Shown here: one piece after another, positions 7,374-13,698 of the stretch
Layout: the number at the start of each line of letters is the position of its first letter
Numbering within the stretch: position 1 is the first letter of the stretch
Origin: 3-1-20CM-4-69-9 sp963833655
GTDB taxonomy: Bacteria > Actinomycetota > Thermoleophilia > Gaiellales > Gaiellaceae
Assembly: GCA_963833655.1 (NCBI GenBank)
Contig: CAWHYL010000003.1
Location: forward strand, 163,464 to 227,463
Direction of reading: 5' to 3'
DNA length: 64,000 nt
Position numbers and translations under genes: made by a program
The notes under the pieces: model-generated
What the model saw: only the letters and a program-made list of their open reading frames with translations
What the model was told of the DNA's origin: nothing
Databases searched by the model: none

Positions 7374-8622
7374 CACGCTGACGAAGACGAAGGTCGAGCT
7401 ACCCGAGCCGCCGGCGCGGATCGGCATGTACACGTGCGGCCCGACCGTCTACCAGCGCGTCCACATCGGCAACGCGCGGCCGTACGTCATCTCGCTCTGG
7501 TTGAAGCGCTGGCTCGAGTCGCGCGGCTACGACGTGACGCTGGTCGAGAACATCACGGACGTCAACGACCGCATCTACGAGGCGGCGCCGAACCACAGCG
7601 CCGAGCTCGCGGCGCAGGCTGCGCAGTGGTACGTCGACGACACGAACGGGCTCGGGCTCGGGCGGCCGGACCACGAGCCGAAGGCGACGGAGACGGTCGC
7701 CGAGATCATCCGGCTGATCGAGGAGCTCATCCGCGACGGCTACGCGTACGAGGCGGGCGGCGACGTCTACTTCCACGTCGCCAAGTTCGCGGACTACGGC
7801 CGCCTCTCCGGCCAGCGTGCGGACCACGTCGAGGAGCAGGAGCCGAACCCGCTCAAGGGGGACCCGCGCGACTTCTCGCTGTGGAAGGCGAACAAGGAGG
7901 GCGAAGACACGTGGTGGGACTCTCCCTGGGGGCGCGGCCGTCCCGGCTGGCACATCGAGTGCTCGGCGATGGCGGAGAAGTTCCTCGGCCCGGCGTTCGA
8001 CATCCATCTCGGCGGGCTCGACCTCGTGTTCCCGCATCACGAGAACGAGCGCGCGCAATCGCAGGCCGCCGGCCGCGACTTCGCGCGCATCTGGATGCAC
8101 AACGGCCTCTTGCAGCTCGACCGCGAGAAGATGTCGAAGTCGGTCGGCAACATCGCGTCGCTCCAGCAGGTGCTCGAGCGGTGGGGAAGAGAGGCGGTAC
8201 TGCTCTTCTTCATGACGGGCCACTGGTCGAAGCCGATCGACTTCTCCGACGAGGTCATGGAGGCGGCGCAGGCGCGGGTCGAGCGCTTCCGCGAGATCTT
8301 TCGCGCCGACTCACAGCCCGTCGGCGACTGGGAGGAGCTCGTGCGGGCGCTCGAGGACGACTTCAACACACCGGAGGCGCTCGCCGTGCTGCACGGCTGG
8401 CGCGACCACGAGCTCCTGCGGCGCGCGCTCGAGATCTTCGGGCTCGCGTCGCTTGCCGAGTCGGCCGACGCGCCGCCCGAGATCGTCGAGCTGGCCGAAC
8501 GGCGCCGCGAGGCGCGTGCGGCGCGCGATTTCGACGAGGCCGACCGGCTGCGCGCCGAGATCGAGGCGGCCGGCTGGGAAGCGCGCGACGTCGCCGACGG
8601 CTTCCAGCTCGTCCGGAAGTGA
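7360..8622 (+). CDS. cysS: Cysteinyl-tRNA synthetase
   Basis: 420 residues. Charges tRNA-Cys. Class I core with MYTCGPTVY (zinc Cys and start of the nucleotide site), HIGN at about residue 36, zinc ligands in GWHIECSAM and FPHHENE, and KMSKS (DREKMSKSVGN). Shorter than E. coli CysS (461), with a reduced C-terminal anticodon region, but all catalytic and zinc positions seen are intact. The start ATG lies inside the 3' end of gltX (14-nt overlap), and the stop overlaps rlmB by the GTGA arrangement, so gltX, cysS, rlmB and the NYN gene form one translationally coupled unit. Confidence 0.96.
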   Translation: MRLFDTLTKTKVELPEPPARIGMYTCGPTVYQRVHIGNARPYVISLWLKRWLESRGYDVTLVENITDVNDRIYEAAPNHSAELAAQAAQWYVDDTNGLGLGRPDHEPKATETVAEIIRLIEELIRDGYAYEAGGDVYFHVAKFADYGRLSGQRADHVEEQEPNPLKGDPRDFSLWKANKEGEDTWWDSPWGRGRPGWHIECSAMAEKFLGPAFDIHLGGLDLVFPHHENERAQSQAAGRDFARIWMHNGLLQLDREKMSKSVGNIASLQQVLERWGREAVLLFFMTGHWSKPIDFSDEVMEAAQARVERFREIFRADSQPVGDWEELVRALEDDFNTPEALAVLHGWRDHELLRRALEIFGLASLAESADAPPEIVELAERRREARAARDFDEADRLRAEIEAAGWEARDVADGFQLVRK

Positions 8623-9329
8623 CGCGGGAACAGGTCTACGGCCGCCGCCCGGTGCACGAGGCGCTTCGCGGCCGGCGAGAGGTCCTCGAGCTGTGGGCGA
8701 CCGACCGCGCCCAGAAGACGGAGGCATGGCTCCGCGACGCCGAGCGCCCGCGCGTGCAGACGAAGCTGGAGCGCGAGCTGAGCGATTCAGCCGGCACACG
8801 CGACCACCAGGGCGTGCTCGCCTGGTGCGAGCCGTACAGGTACGCCGACGGCTGGGAGCTCGCCGCCGCGGAGCGGCCGCTGCTCGCGTGTCTCGACCAG
8901 GTGACCGACCCGCGCAACCTCGGCGCCGTCATCCGCAGCGCGGACGGCGCCGGCGCCACGGGCGTCGTCGTGCCCGCGCACGGCGCCGCGACCGTGACGC
9001 CCGCCGTCTGCCGCGCGTCTGCGGGCGCGGTCGAGCATGTGTCGGTCGCCGTCGTCCCGAACCTTGCGCGCTATCTCGGCGACGTGAAGCGGGGGGACCT
9101 GTGGGTGTTCGGCGCGGTCGGCGACGGCGCCCAACCCCTGTGGCAGACGGATCTCAGCGGCGGCGTCGCGTTCGTGTTCGGCGCCGAGGGCAAAGGGCTG
9201 CGTCCGCTCGTCCGCAAGACCTGCGACGAGCTCGTCTCGATCCCGATGGCGGGCCACGTCGAGTCGCTCAACGTCAGCGTGGCTGCCGCGGTCCTGTTGT
9301 ACGAGGCGAAGAGGCAGCGCGATGCCTGA
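8619..9329 (+). CDS. rlmB: TrmH/SpoU-family rRNA 2'-O-methyltransferase (RlmB-like)
   Basis: 236 residues from GTG 8619, which shares GTGA with the cysS stop. SPOUT methyltransferase, likely the 23S rRNA Gm2251 type. N-terminal substrate-binding segment begins VTREQVYGRRPVHEALRG. Three SPOUT motifs follow: DPRNLGAVIRSADGAGATGV, FVFGAEGKGL, and SIPMAGHVESLNVSVAAAV, the knot that binds SAM. Next to cysS and a NYN/YacP gene, the same order found in many Gram-positives (cysS-mrnC-rlmB-yacP), which supports the assignment. An mrnC gene is absent from this cluster. Confidence 0.93.
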   Translation: MTREQVYGRRPVHEALRGRREVLELWATDRAQKTEAWLRDAERPRVQTKLERELSDSAGTRDHQGVLAWCEPYRYADGWELAAAERPLLACLDQVTDPRNLGAVIRSADGAGATGVVVPAHGAATVTPAVCRASAGAVEHVSVAVVPNLARYLGDVKRGDLWVFGAVGDGAQPLWQTDLSGGVAFVFGAEGKGLRPLVRKTCDELVSIPMAGHVESLNVSVAAAVLLYEAKRQRDA

Positions 9330-9753
9330 GCCGACGCTCTACCTCTTCGACGGCCACAACCTCTTTCACGCGGGCAACTACGAGGACCTGCGCCAGCTGC
9401 GCGACGAGCTCGCCAGCTTCGTCGCGCTCAAGGGCGCGCGCGGCGTGCTCGTCTTCGACGGCAGCGGTGCCGACGAGGCGTACGGGCCGCTCGAGGTCCG
9501 CTACGCACCGAACGCCGACTCGTTGCTCGAGCGGCTCGCGGCCGAGAACCGCGCGGCCGAGGAGGTGTGCCTCGTCTCCTCGGACCTCGCCGTTCGCGGC
9601 ACGTCGGGACAAGAGGTGCAGAAACGGTCGTCGGCGACGTTCCTGGGCGACATGGAAGCGGCGGTCCACAGGGAGGACCGTCCGCATCATCTCCGGGACA
9701 CGCTCGACCCCGAGACGCGGGCGAAGCTCGAGCGGCTCCGCCGCGGCGGCTAG
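9322..9753 (+). CDS. NYN/YacP-family (PIN-like) endoribonuclease
   Basis: 143 residues, slightly short for YacP/Rae1 (about 170). YLFDGHNLFHA provides the first acidic metal ligand; VFDGSGADEAYG and CLVSSDLAVRG carry the other PIN/NYN acidic positions; QKRSSATFLGDME is the C-terminal helix. In Bacillus, Rae1 cleaves mRNA on the ribosome; a similar role is inferred only from family and neighbours. Start ATG overlaps the rlmB end by 8 nt. The stop TAG shares CTAG with the stop of the convergent marR gene, so the two genes meet tail to tail. Confidence 0.85.
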   Translation: MPEPTLYLFDGHNLFHAGNYEDLRQLRDELASFVALKGARGVLVFDGSGADEAYGPLEVRYAPNADSLLERLAAENRAAEEVCLVSSDLAVRGTSGQEVQKRSSATFLGDMEAAVHREDRPHHLRDTLDPETRAKLERLRRGG

Positions 9754-10229
9754 TCGACCGAGCAGCTGTCCCGGTCGGCGGCGTCGTGCGGCAGCCGACC
9801 GAGCAGCGTGGCCAGCTGCTCGAGCTCCTCGTGGCTGTAGCGGGTCTCGAAGTACGTCCGCAGATCGGCGACATGGCTGTTCGAGGCCTCCTGCAGCTTC
9901 GAGTACCCCTCGTCGGTGAGCACCGCGTAGGTCACGCGCCGGTCGCTGGCGCAGTTGGCGCGATCGACCCATCCCTCCTGCTCGAGACCGTCGAGCAGGC
10001 GGGTCACCCCGGAGGCGGTGAGGATCAGCTGCTCCGCCAGGTCGACGCGGCGCATGCGCCGCTCTTCGGCCCGCGCGAGCAGGAGGAGGCACTCGTAGTC
10101 GTTGATCGTGAGCCCGTGGTCGGCCACGAGGCGGGCGTTGATCGCCCCGACGGCAGCCGAGTGGCCCCGGATCAGGTTGATCCACGCCTCGACGGCAGGT
10201 GCTTGCTCTCTCAATACTTGACTAGACAA
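9750..10229 (-). CDS. MarR-family transcriptional regulator
   Basis: About 159 residues from TTG 10229, chosen because GAGGAAACA directly precedes it at good SD spacing; a longer frame to 10319 would run over the divergent yceI start. Winged helix seen in order: LTINDYECLLLLARAE, then MRRVDLAEQLILTASGVTRL (recognition helix), LEQEGWVDRANCASDRR (wing with the conserved DRR) and VTYAVLTDEG. Flanking helices form the dimer interface. Divergent from yceI with paired operator-like repeats between them, so it probably represses yceI and itself. The Cys in the wing region (NCASDRR) might sense oxidants, which is inference. Confidence 0.9.
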   Translation of the reverse strand: MSSQVLREQAPAVEAWINLIRGHSAAVGAINARLVADHGLTINDYECLLLLARAEERRMRRVDLAEQLILTASGVTRLLDGLEQEGWVDRANCASDRRVTYAVLTDEGYSKLQEASNSHVADLRTYFETRYSHEELEQLATLLGRLPHDAADRDSCSVD

Positions 10230-10261
10230 TGTTTCCTCGCTACCATTGCTTGTGTAGTCAA
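10218..10261. promoter_or_regulatory. Paired inverted repeat, likely MarR operator
   Basis: TTGACTAGACAA at 10218-10229 is repeated in inverse orientation as TTGACTACACAA (complement of 10250-10261), 11 of 12 bases alike and 20 bp apart. Each arm is itself a near-palindrome of form TTG-N-CTA-N-N-CAA. The left arm covers the marR start codon and the right arm precedes the yceI SD. Confidence 0.75.
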
Positions 10262-10288
10262 CTATAGCGCACTCAAGGAGGAGTGGAA

Positions 10289-10825
10289 ATGGCAGTTTTG
10301 ACAGAGGGCCGGACGGCACTGCCGACCGGAACCTGGGCGCTCGACCCGGTGCATTCGACGATCGGCTTCGAGCTCCCGTACCTGGCCGGCATCTTCCGCG
10401 GCCACTTCACGGACGTCGACGGTACGCTCACGCCGCACGGCCTGACGGGGTCGGCGCGGGTGGCCAGCGTCGACGTCAAGGACGAGAACCTTGCCGCTCA
10501 CCTGCAGTCGCCGGAGTTCTTCGACGTCGAGCGGTATCCCGAGCTGACCTTCGCGTCGGACTCGGTCGAGCGGTCGGGTGATGAGCTGAAGGTTCAGGGC
10601 GAGATCACGATCCGCGGGATCACGAAGTCCGTCGAGCTGACGGGCACGATCGCCGATCCGATGACGGACGCGTTCGGCAACGAGCGCGTGAACGTCAGGC
10701 TCGAGACGATCGTCGACCGCACCGACTTCGGCCTGAACTGGAACATGCCGCTGCCGACCGGCGAGCCGGCGCTGCAGAACGAGGTCAAGCTCGTCGCCGA
10801 GCTGTACTTCGTGCGGGGGGCGTAG
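10289..10825 (+). CDS. YceI-family lipid-binding protein
   Basis: 178 residues from ATG 10289; AAGGAGG at 10275-10281 gives ideal SD spacing, so the GTG six bases earlier is rejected. Typical YceI opening (GTWALDPVHSTIGFEL), then FRGHFTDVDGTL, FFDVERYPELTFASDSV, ITIRGITKSVEL, and FGLNWNMPLPTGEPALQNEV. The family forms an extended lipocalin-like barrel that binds polyisoprenoid or amide lipids. No signal peptide is present, so this is the cytoplasmic form common in actinobacteria, often under MarR control. The FMN reductase gene starts 6 nt after the stop, consistent with an oxidant-response operon. Confidence 0.92.
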   Translation: MAVLTEGRTALPTGTWALDPVHSTIGFELPYLAGIFRGHFTDVDGTLTPHGLTGSARVASVDVKDENLAAHLQSPEFFDVERYPELTFASDSVERSGDELKVQGEITIRGITKSVELTGTIADPMTDAFGNERVNVRLETIVDRTDFGLNWNMPLPTGEPALQNEVKLVAELYFVRGA

Positions 10826-10830
10826 GGGCC

Positions 10831-11391
10831 GTGAAGGTTCTCGGGATCTCGGGCAGCCTCCGCCGGGACTCGTACAACACGAAGCTCCTCCGCGCCGCGG
10901 GGGAGCTTCTCCCTCCTTTCGCCGAGCTCGAGATCTGGGACGGGCTGAAGGCCGTGCCGCCGTTCGACGAGGACGACGAAGCCGCGCCGGCGCCCGCTCC
11001 CGTGGCGTCGTTGCGGGAGGCCGTGGCCTCGGCCGACGTCGTGCTGTTCGCGACGCCGGAGTACAACGCCTCGGTTCCGGGCCAGCTCAAGAACGCCGTC
11101 GACTGGCTCTCGCGCCCCGTCGCGACCAGCGTCCTGCGCGGCAAGCCCGCGCTGGTCGTCGGCGCGAGCACCGGCGCGTTCGGCGCCGTGTGGGCGCAGG
11201 CGGAGCTGCGGAAGGTGCTCGCCACCGCGGGCGCCCGCGTCGTCGAGGCAGAGACGGCGGTCGGCCACGCTGCGGCCAAGTTCGACGCGGAAGGACGGCT
11301 GGTCGACGACGAGATCATCGAGCAGCTGGAAGAGGCGTTGGCCGTGCTGCTGGCGGACGAACCCGCTCGGCTCCTGGCGCTCGCGGTCTAG
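10831..11391 (+). CDS. NAD(P)H-dependent FMN reductase (flavodoxin-like)
   Basis: 186 residues, GTG start 6 nt after yceI. Flavodoxin-fold reductase of the SsuE/azoreductase/chromate reductase type. FMN phosphate loop GISGSLRRDSYNTKLLRAA at the N-terminus; central TPEYNASVPGQLKNAVDWLS is the family signature that contacts flavin; LVVGASTGAFGAVWAQAELR is the second flavin loop. Likely reduces FMN, quinones or electrophiles with NADPH. Co-transcription with yceI under the MarR operator suggests a stress role. Followed at once by a LexA-like box belonging to the next gene. Confidence 0.9.
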   Translation: MKVLGISGSLRRDSYNTKLLRAAGELLPPFAELEIWDGLKAVPPFDEDDEAAPAPAPVASLREAVASADVVLFATPEYNASVPGQLKNAVDWLSRPVATSVLRGKPALVVGASTGAFGAVWAQAELRKVLATAGARVVEAETAVGHAAAKFDAEGRLVDDEIIEQLEEALAVLLADEPARLLALAV

Positions 11392-11394
11392 AAA

Positions 11395-11408
11395 CGAACA
11401 TACGTTCG
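11395..11408. promoter_or_regulatory. LexA/SOS-box-like palindrome upstream of the SigH-like gene
   Basis: CGAACATACGTTCG fits the Gram-positive SOS consensus CGAAC-N4-GTTCG without mismatch. It lies 27 bp upstream of the -35 of the 11520 promoter. Confidence 0.5.
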
Positions 11409-11435
11409 TAACATCCTGGGTCCACTGCAAACCTC

Positions 11436-11464
11436 TTGTAAAGAGCGGCGGACCTTGCTATGGT
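11436..11464 (+). promoter_or_regulatory. Vegetative promoter of the SigH-like gene
   Basis: TTGTAA (11436-11441), 17-bp spacer, TATGGT (11459-11464), about 55 nt before the ATG at 11520. Both boxes stand out in very GC-rich DNA. Confidence 0.6.
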
Positions 11465-11519
11465 CTCCCTCAACCTAAGGGTGAGGCTTACGTCTCGCCC
11501 CTGACCCCGGGGGACGCCG

Positions 11520-12179
11520 ATGGCCGCACGGCCCGCCGCAACAGCCGCGCAGAAGGCCCAACGAGAGCTCGAAGACCTGCAGTTGGTGCTGCGCGCGCGC
11601 AACGGCGACGGCGGTGCGCTCGACGTCTTGATCCGCCGCTACACCGGGTTCGTCCGGCTGAAGGCGAGCTCGTATTTCCTCGCCGGCGGCGACTCCGAGG
11701 ACCTCGTCCAGGAGGGTCTGATCGGCCTCTACAAGGCGGTCCGCGACTTCCGGCCGGACAAGGAGACGTCGTTCCGGAGCTTCGCCGAGCTCTGCGTCAC
11801 CCGCCAGATCATCACGGCGATCAAGACCGCGACGCGGTTCAAGCACGCTCCGCTGAACAGCTACGTCTCCTTCAGCCATACGCCGGCGGGCCAGGACTCC
11901 GACAGCGAGTGCACGCTCGGCGACGCGTTGCCGGGGCCGAGCGTCGACGATCCCTCCGTCTGCGTCATATCCACGGAGGAGCTCCAGAGCTTAGTCTTCA
12001 CACTCGGAAGCGGTCTCTCCCAACTAGAAGCCGATGCTCTTCGTCTCTACTTGGAGGGGTCGTCCTACGAGCAGATGGCCGAGGAGCTGGGCTGCGACAC
12101 GAAGACCATTGACAACGCGCTGCAGAGGGTCAAACGGAAGATCCTGACCCACCAAAAATCCAGGCAAGTCCTGTCGTAG
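11520..12179 (+). CDS. SigH-like sigma-70 family factor
   Basis: 219 residues. Region 2 is clear: EDLVQEGLIGLYKAVRDFRP, then TSFRSFAELCVTRQIITAIKTATR (-10 binding and melting). A short linker leads to region 4 (LSQLEADALRLYLEGSSYEQMAEELGCDTKTIDNALQRVKRKI), the -35-binding HTH. Region 3 is reduced. This layout is that of Bacillus SigH-type (sigma-30) factors, found also in non-sporulating actinobacteria, where targets are poorly known. Upstream are a 17-bp-spaced promoter and an SOS-like box. The RpoD-like gene follows about 110 nt downstream. Confidence 0.88.
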   Translation: MAARPAATAAQKAQRELEDLQLVLRARNGDGGALDVLIRRYTGFVRLKASSYFLAGGDSEDLVQEGLIGLYKAVRDFRPDKETSFRSFAELCVTRQIITAIKTATRFKHAPLNSYVSFSHTPAGQDSDSECTLGDALPGPSVDDPSVCVISTEELQSLVFTLGSGLSQLEADALRLYLEGSSYEQMAEELGCDTKTIDNALQRVKRKILTHQKSRQVLS

Positions 12180-12288
12180 TAAGGAATACAGGGCCTCCGG
12201 AAAGCGTTTTAAATGGTGTCGGCGCCGCCCAGGCGCCCGTTCTTTGCAGATGAAGAAGGAGTGAACAGAACTGACCAAGCTTGCTGAA

Positions 12289-13326
12289 ATGGAACCCCGC
12301 GCCTTCATCGAGGAGGCGGAGGAGCTCGGAGAGCTCGAGGAGGAGATCCTCGAGGCCTACGCGCACGAGCACGAGCTGGAGGACGAGGAGATCGCCGCCC
12401 TCCGCGCCGAGCTCGAGGAGCGCGGCGTCGAGCTGATCTCGGCACCCCACGCCGAGCCGGTCGTCCGTGCGACGGCTCCGGTGAGCGGCGCGACCGACAG
12501 CCTCACGCTCTTCATGAACGAGGCCGGCCGCTATCCGCTGCTCACCGCGGCGGAGGAGGTCGCGCTCGCGAAGCGCGTCGAGCGCGGCGACCTCGCGGCG
12601 AAGGAGCGGATGATCAACTCGAACCTGCGCCTCGTGGTCTCGATCGCCAAGCGCTACCAGGGCCACGGCCTGCAGCTCGGCGACCTGATCCAGGAGGGCG
12701 TGATCGGACTGAACCGCGCCGTCGAGAAGTTCGACTGGCGCAAGGGCTTCAAGTTCTCGACCTACGCCACCTGGTGGATTCGCCAGGCCTGCCAGCGTGC
12801 GGTCTCGAACCAGTCCGCGACGATCCGCGTTCCGACGCACGTCCACGAGCGGCGCGTGAAGCTCAACCGTGCCCGCCAGCGGCTCCAGGCTGCGAGCGGC
12901 GACGAGCCGACGCAGGAGGAGCTCGCGAAGGCGACCGGTCTCGAGCTGCGCTACGTCGAGGAGGCGCTCGGTGCGGTCGAGGCGTCGGTCTCGCTCAACC
13001 AGGCGGTCGGCTCCGACGGCGAGGGCGAGCTCGGCGATCTCTTCGCCGACCCGAACTCCGTCGACCCGGAGTCCGAGGCGGCCGAGGCGCTGCGTGCGCG
13101 CTCGGTGCGCGAGGCCGTCCGGAACCTGCCCGAGCGCGAGCGCCGCGTGCTGGAGCTCCGCTTCGGCTTCGACGGCGAGCCCACGTCGCTCGAGCAGATC
13201 GGCCGCGAGCTGAAGATCAGCCGCGAGCGTGTGCGGCAGGTCGAGCGCGACGCTCTCGCAGCGCTCGAGATGCAGTTGGCCGACGTCGTCGCCATCTCCG
13301 GCGACGATCTCGTCCACGCGGCTTAG
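12289..13326 (+). CDS. rpoD: RpoD-type principal (or principal-like) sigma factor
   Basis: 345 residues from ATG 12289. Acidic N-terminal region 1.1-like helix, then LTLFMNEAGRYPLLTAAEEVALAKRV (1.2), NLRLVVSIAKRYQGHGLQLGDLIQEG (2.1-2.2), FKFSTYATWWIRQACQRAVS (2.3-2.4), ATIRVPTHVHE (3.0), and RERRVLELRFGFDG with SLEQIGRELKISRERVRQVE (4). All core-binding and DNA-contact motifs are those of group 1/2 sigma. AAGGAG at 12256-12261 is too far from this ATG but 9 nt from an in-frame CTG at 12271, so the native start may be CTG, adding six residues. An AT-rich TTTTAAAT at 12207-12214 may be the -10. A hairpin terminator follows the stop. Confidence 0.93.
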   Translation: MEPRAFIEEAEELGELEEEILEAYAHEHELEDEEIAALRAELEERGVELISAPHAEPVVRATAPVSGATDSLTLFMNEAGRYPLLTAAEEVALAKRVERGDLAAKERMINSNLRLVVSIAKRYQGHGLQLGDLIQEGVIGLNRAVEKFDWRKGFKFSTYATWWIRQACQRAVSNQSATIRVPTHVHERRVKLNRARQRLQAASGDEPTQEELAKATGLELRYVEEALGAVEASVSLNQAVGSDGEGELGDLFADPNSVDPESEAAEALRARSVREAVRNLPERERRVLELRFGFDGEPTSLEQIGRELKISRERVRQVERDALAALEMQLADVVAISGDDLVHAA

Positions 13327-13338
13327 CCGCGCGGACGG

Positions 13339-13501
13339 GGTACCCGCTTCGCGGAGAAACGGGCGCGGGCTCAGCCCGCGCCCTTCTTTTCCGGGTGGCG
13401 ATTCTCCTCTGCCGTGCGGCGTGCGCAGGCTGCGCGTGCGCGCGCCGCATCAGTTCGCCTGCGCGTAAGCCGCGCTTCGCGCTGGCTTACGCGCAGGCCT
13501 T
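13339..13501 (-). repeat. Dispersed intergenic repeat, copy 1 (163 bp)
   Basis: Reverse-complement copy of the family also at 16048, 34422 and 54701. Order on the element strand: GGCGAACTGATGCG core, GC-rich CACGCGCAGCCTGCGC stretch, GCCGCACGG, then a GGGC/GCCC hairpin and CCGCGAAGCGG. The outer edges are AAGGCC and GGTACC. Confidence 0.8.
13361..13390 (+). terminator. Rho-independent terminator after rpoD
   Basis: GGGCGCGGGC, loop TCA, GCCCGCGCCC, then TTCTTTT. The 10-bp perfect stem and T-rich tail begin 35 nt after the rpoD stop. It is part of dispersed repeat copy 1. Confidence 0.85.
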
Positions 13502-13560
13502 GAGGGGTTTGAACCGAACGCGTCTTTTCAAGCGTTGACGGCGGTACTCTGGGCGTCAGC

Positions 13561-13633
13561 GCCGGAGTAGCTCAGCTGGTAGAGCAACGGTTTTGTAAAC
13601 CGTGGGTCGTCGGTTCGAATCCGGCCTCCGGCT
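13561..13633 (+). tRNA. tRNA-Thr (anticodon UGU)
   Basis: Full cloverleaf: acceptor GCCGGAG pairs with CTCCGGC, D-arm GCTC/GAGC, anticodon arm ACGGT-TTTGTAA-ACCGT with TGT at 34-36, and T-loop TTCGAAT. The discriminator is T; CCA is not fully encoded. 73 nt. The UGU anticodon reads ACA/ACG threonine codons. Confidence 0.96.
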
Positions 13634-13643
13634 CCTGAGATGC

Positions 13644-13678
13644 GAAGCGCCCCGGCTCTCGCCGGGGCGCTTCTGTCT
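13644..13678. terminator. Bidirectional terminator between tRNA-Thr and the MMPL gene
   Basis: A perfect 13-bp stem, GAAGCGCCCCGGC, loop TCTC, then its complement, followed by TTCTGTCT. It ends tRNA transcription and, on the other strand, the leftward MMPL gene stopping at 13699. Confidence 0.85.
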
Positions 13679-13698
13679 GAGCGAAGGAGTTGCGGGTG

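Noticed and set aside
7434..8618. Upstream extension of the rlmB reading frame to 7434
   Set aside because: That part lies inside cysS and has shadow composition; the GTG at 8619 overlapping the cysS stop fits better.
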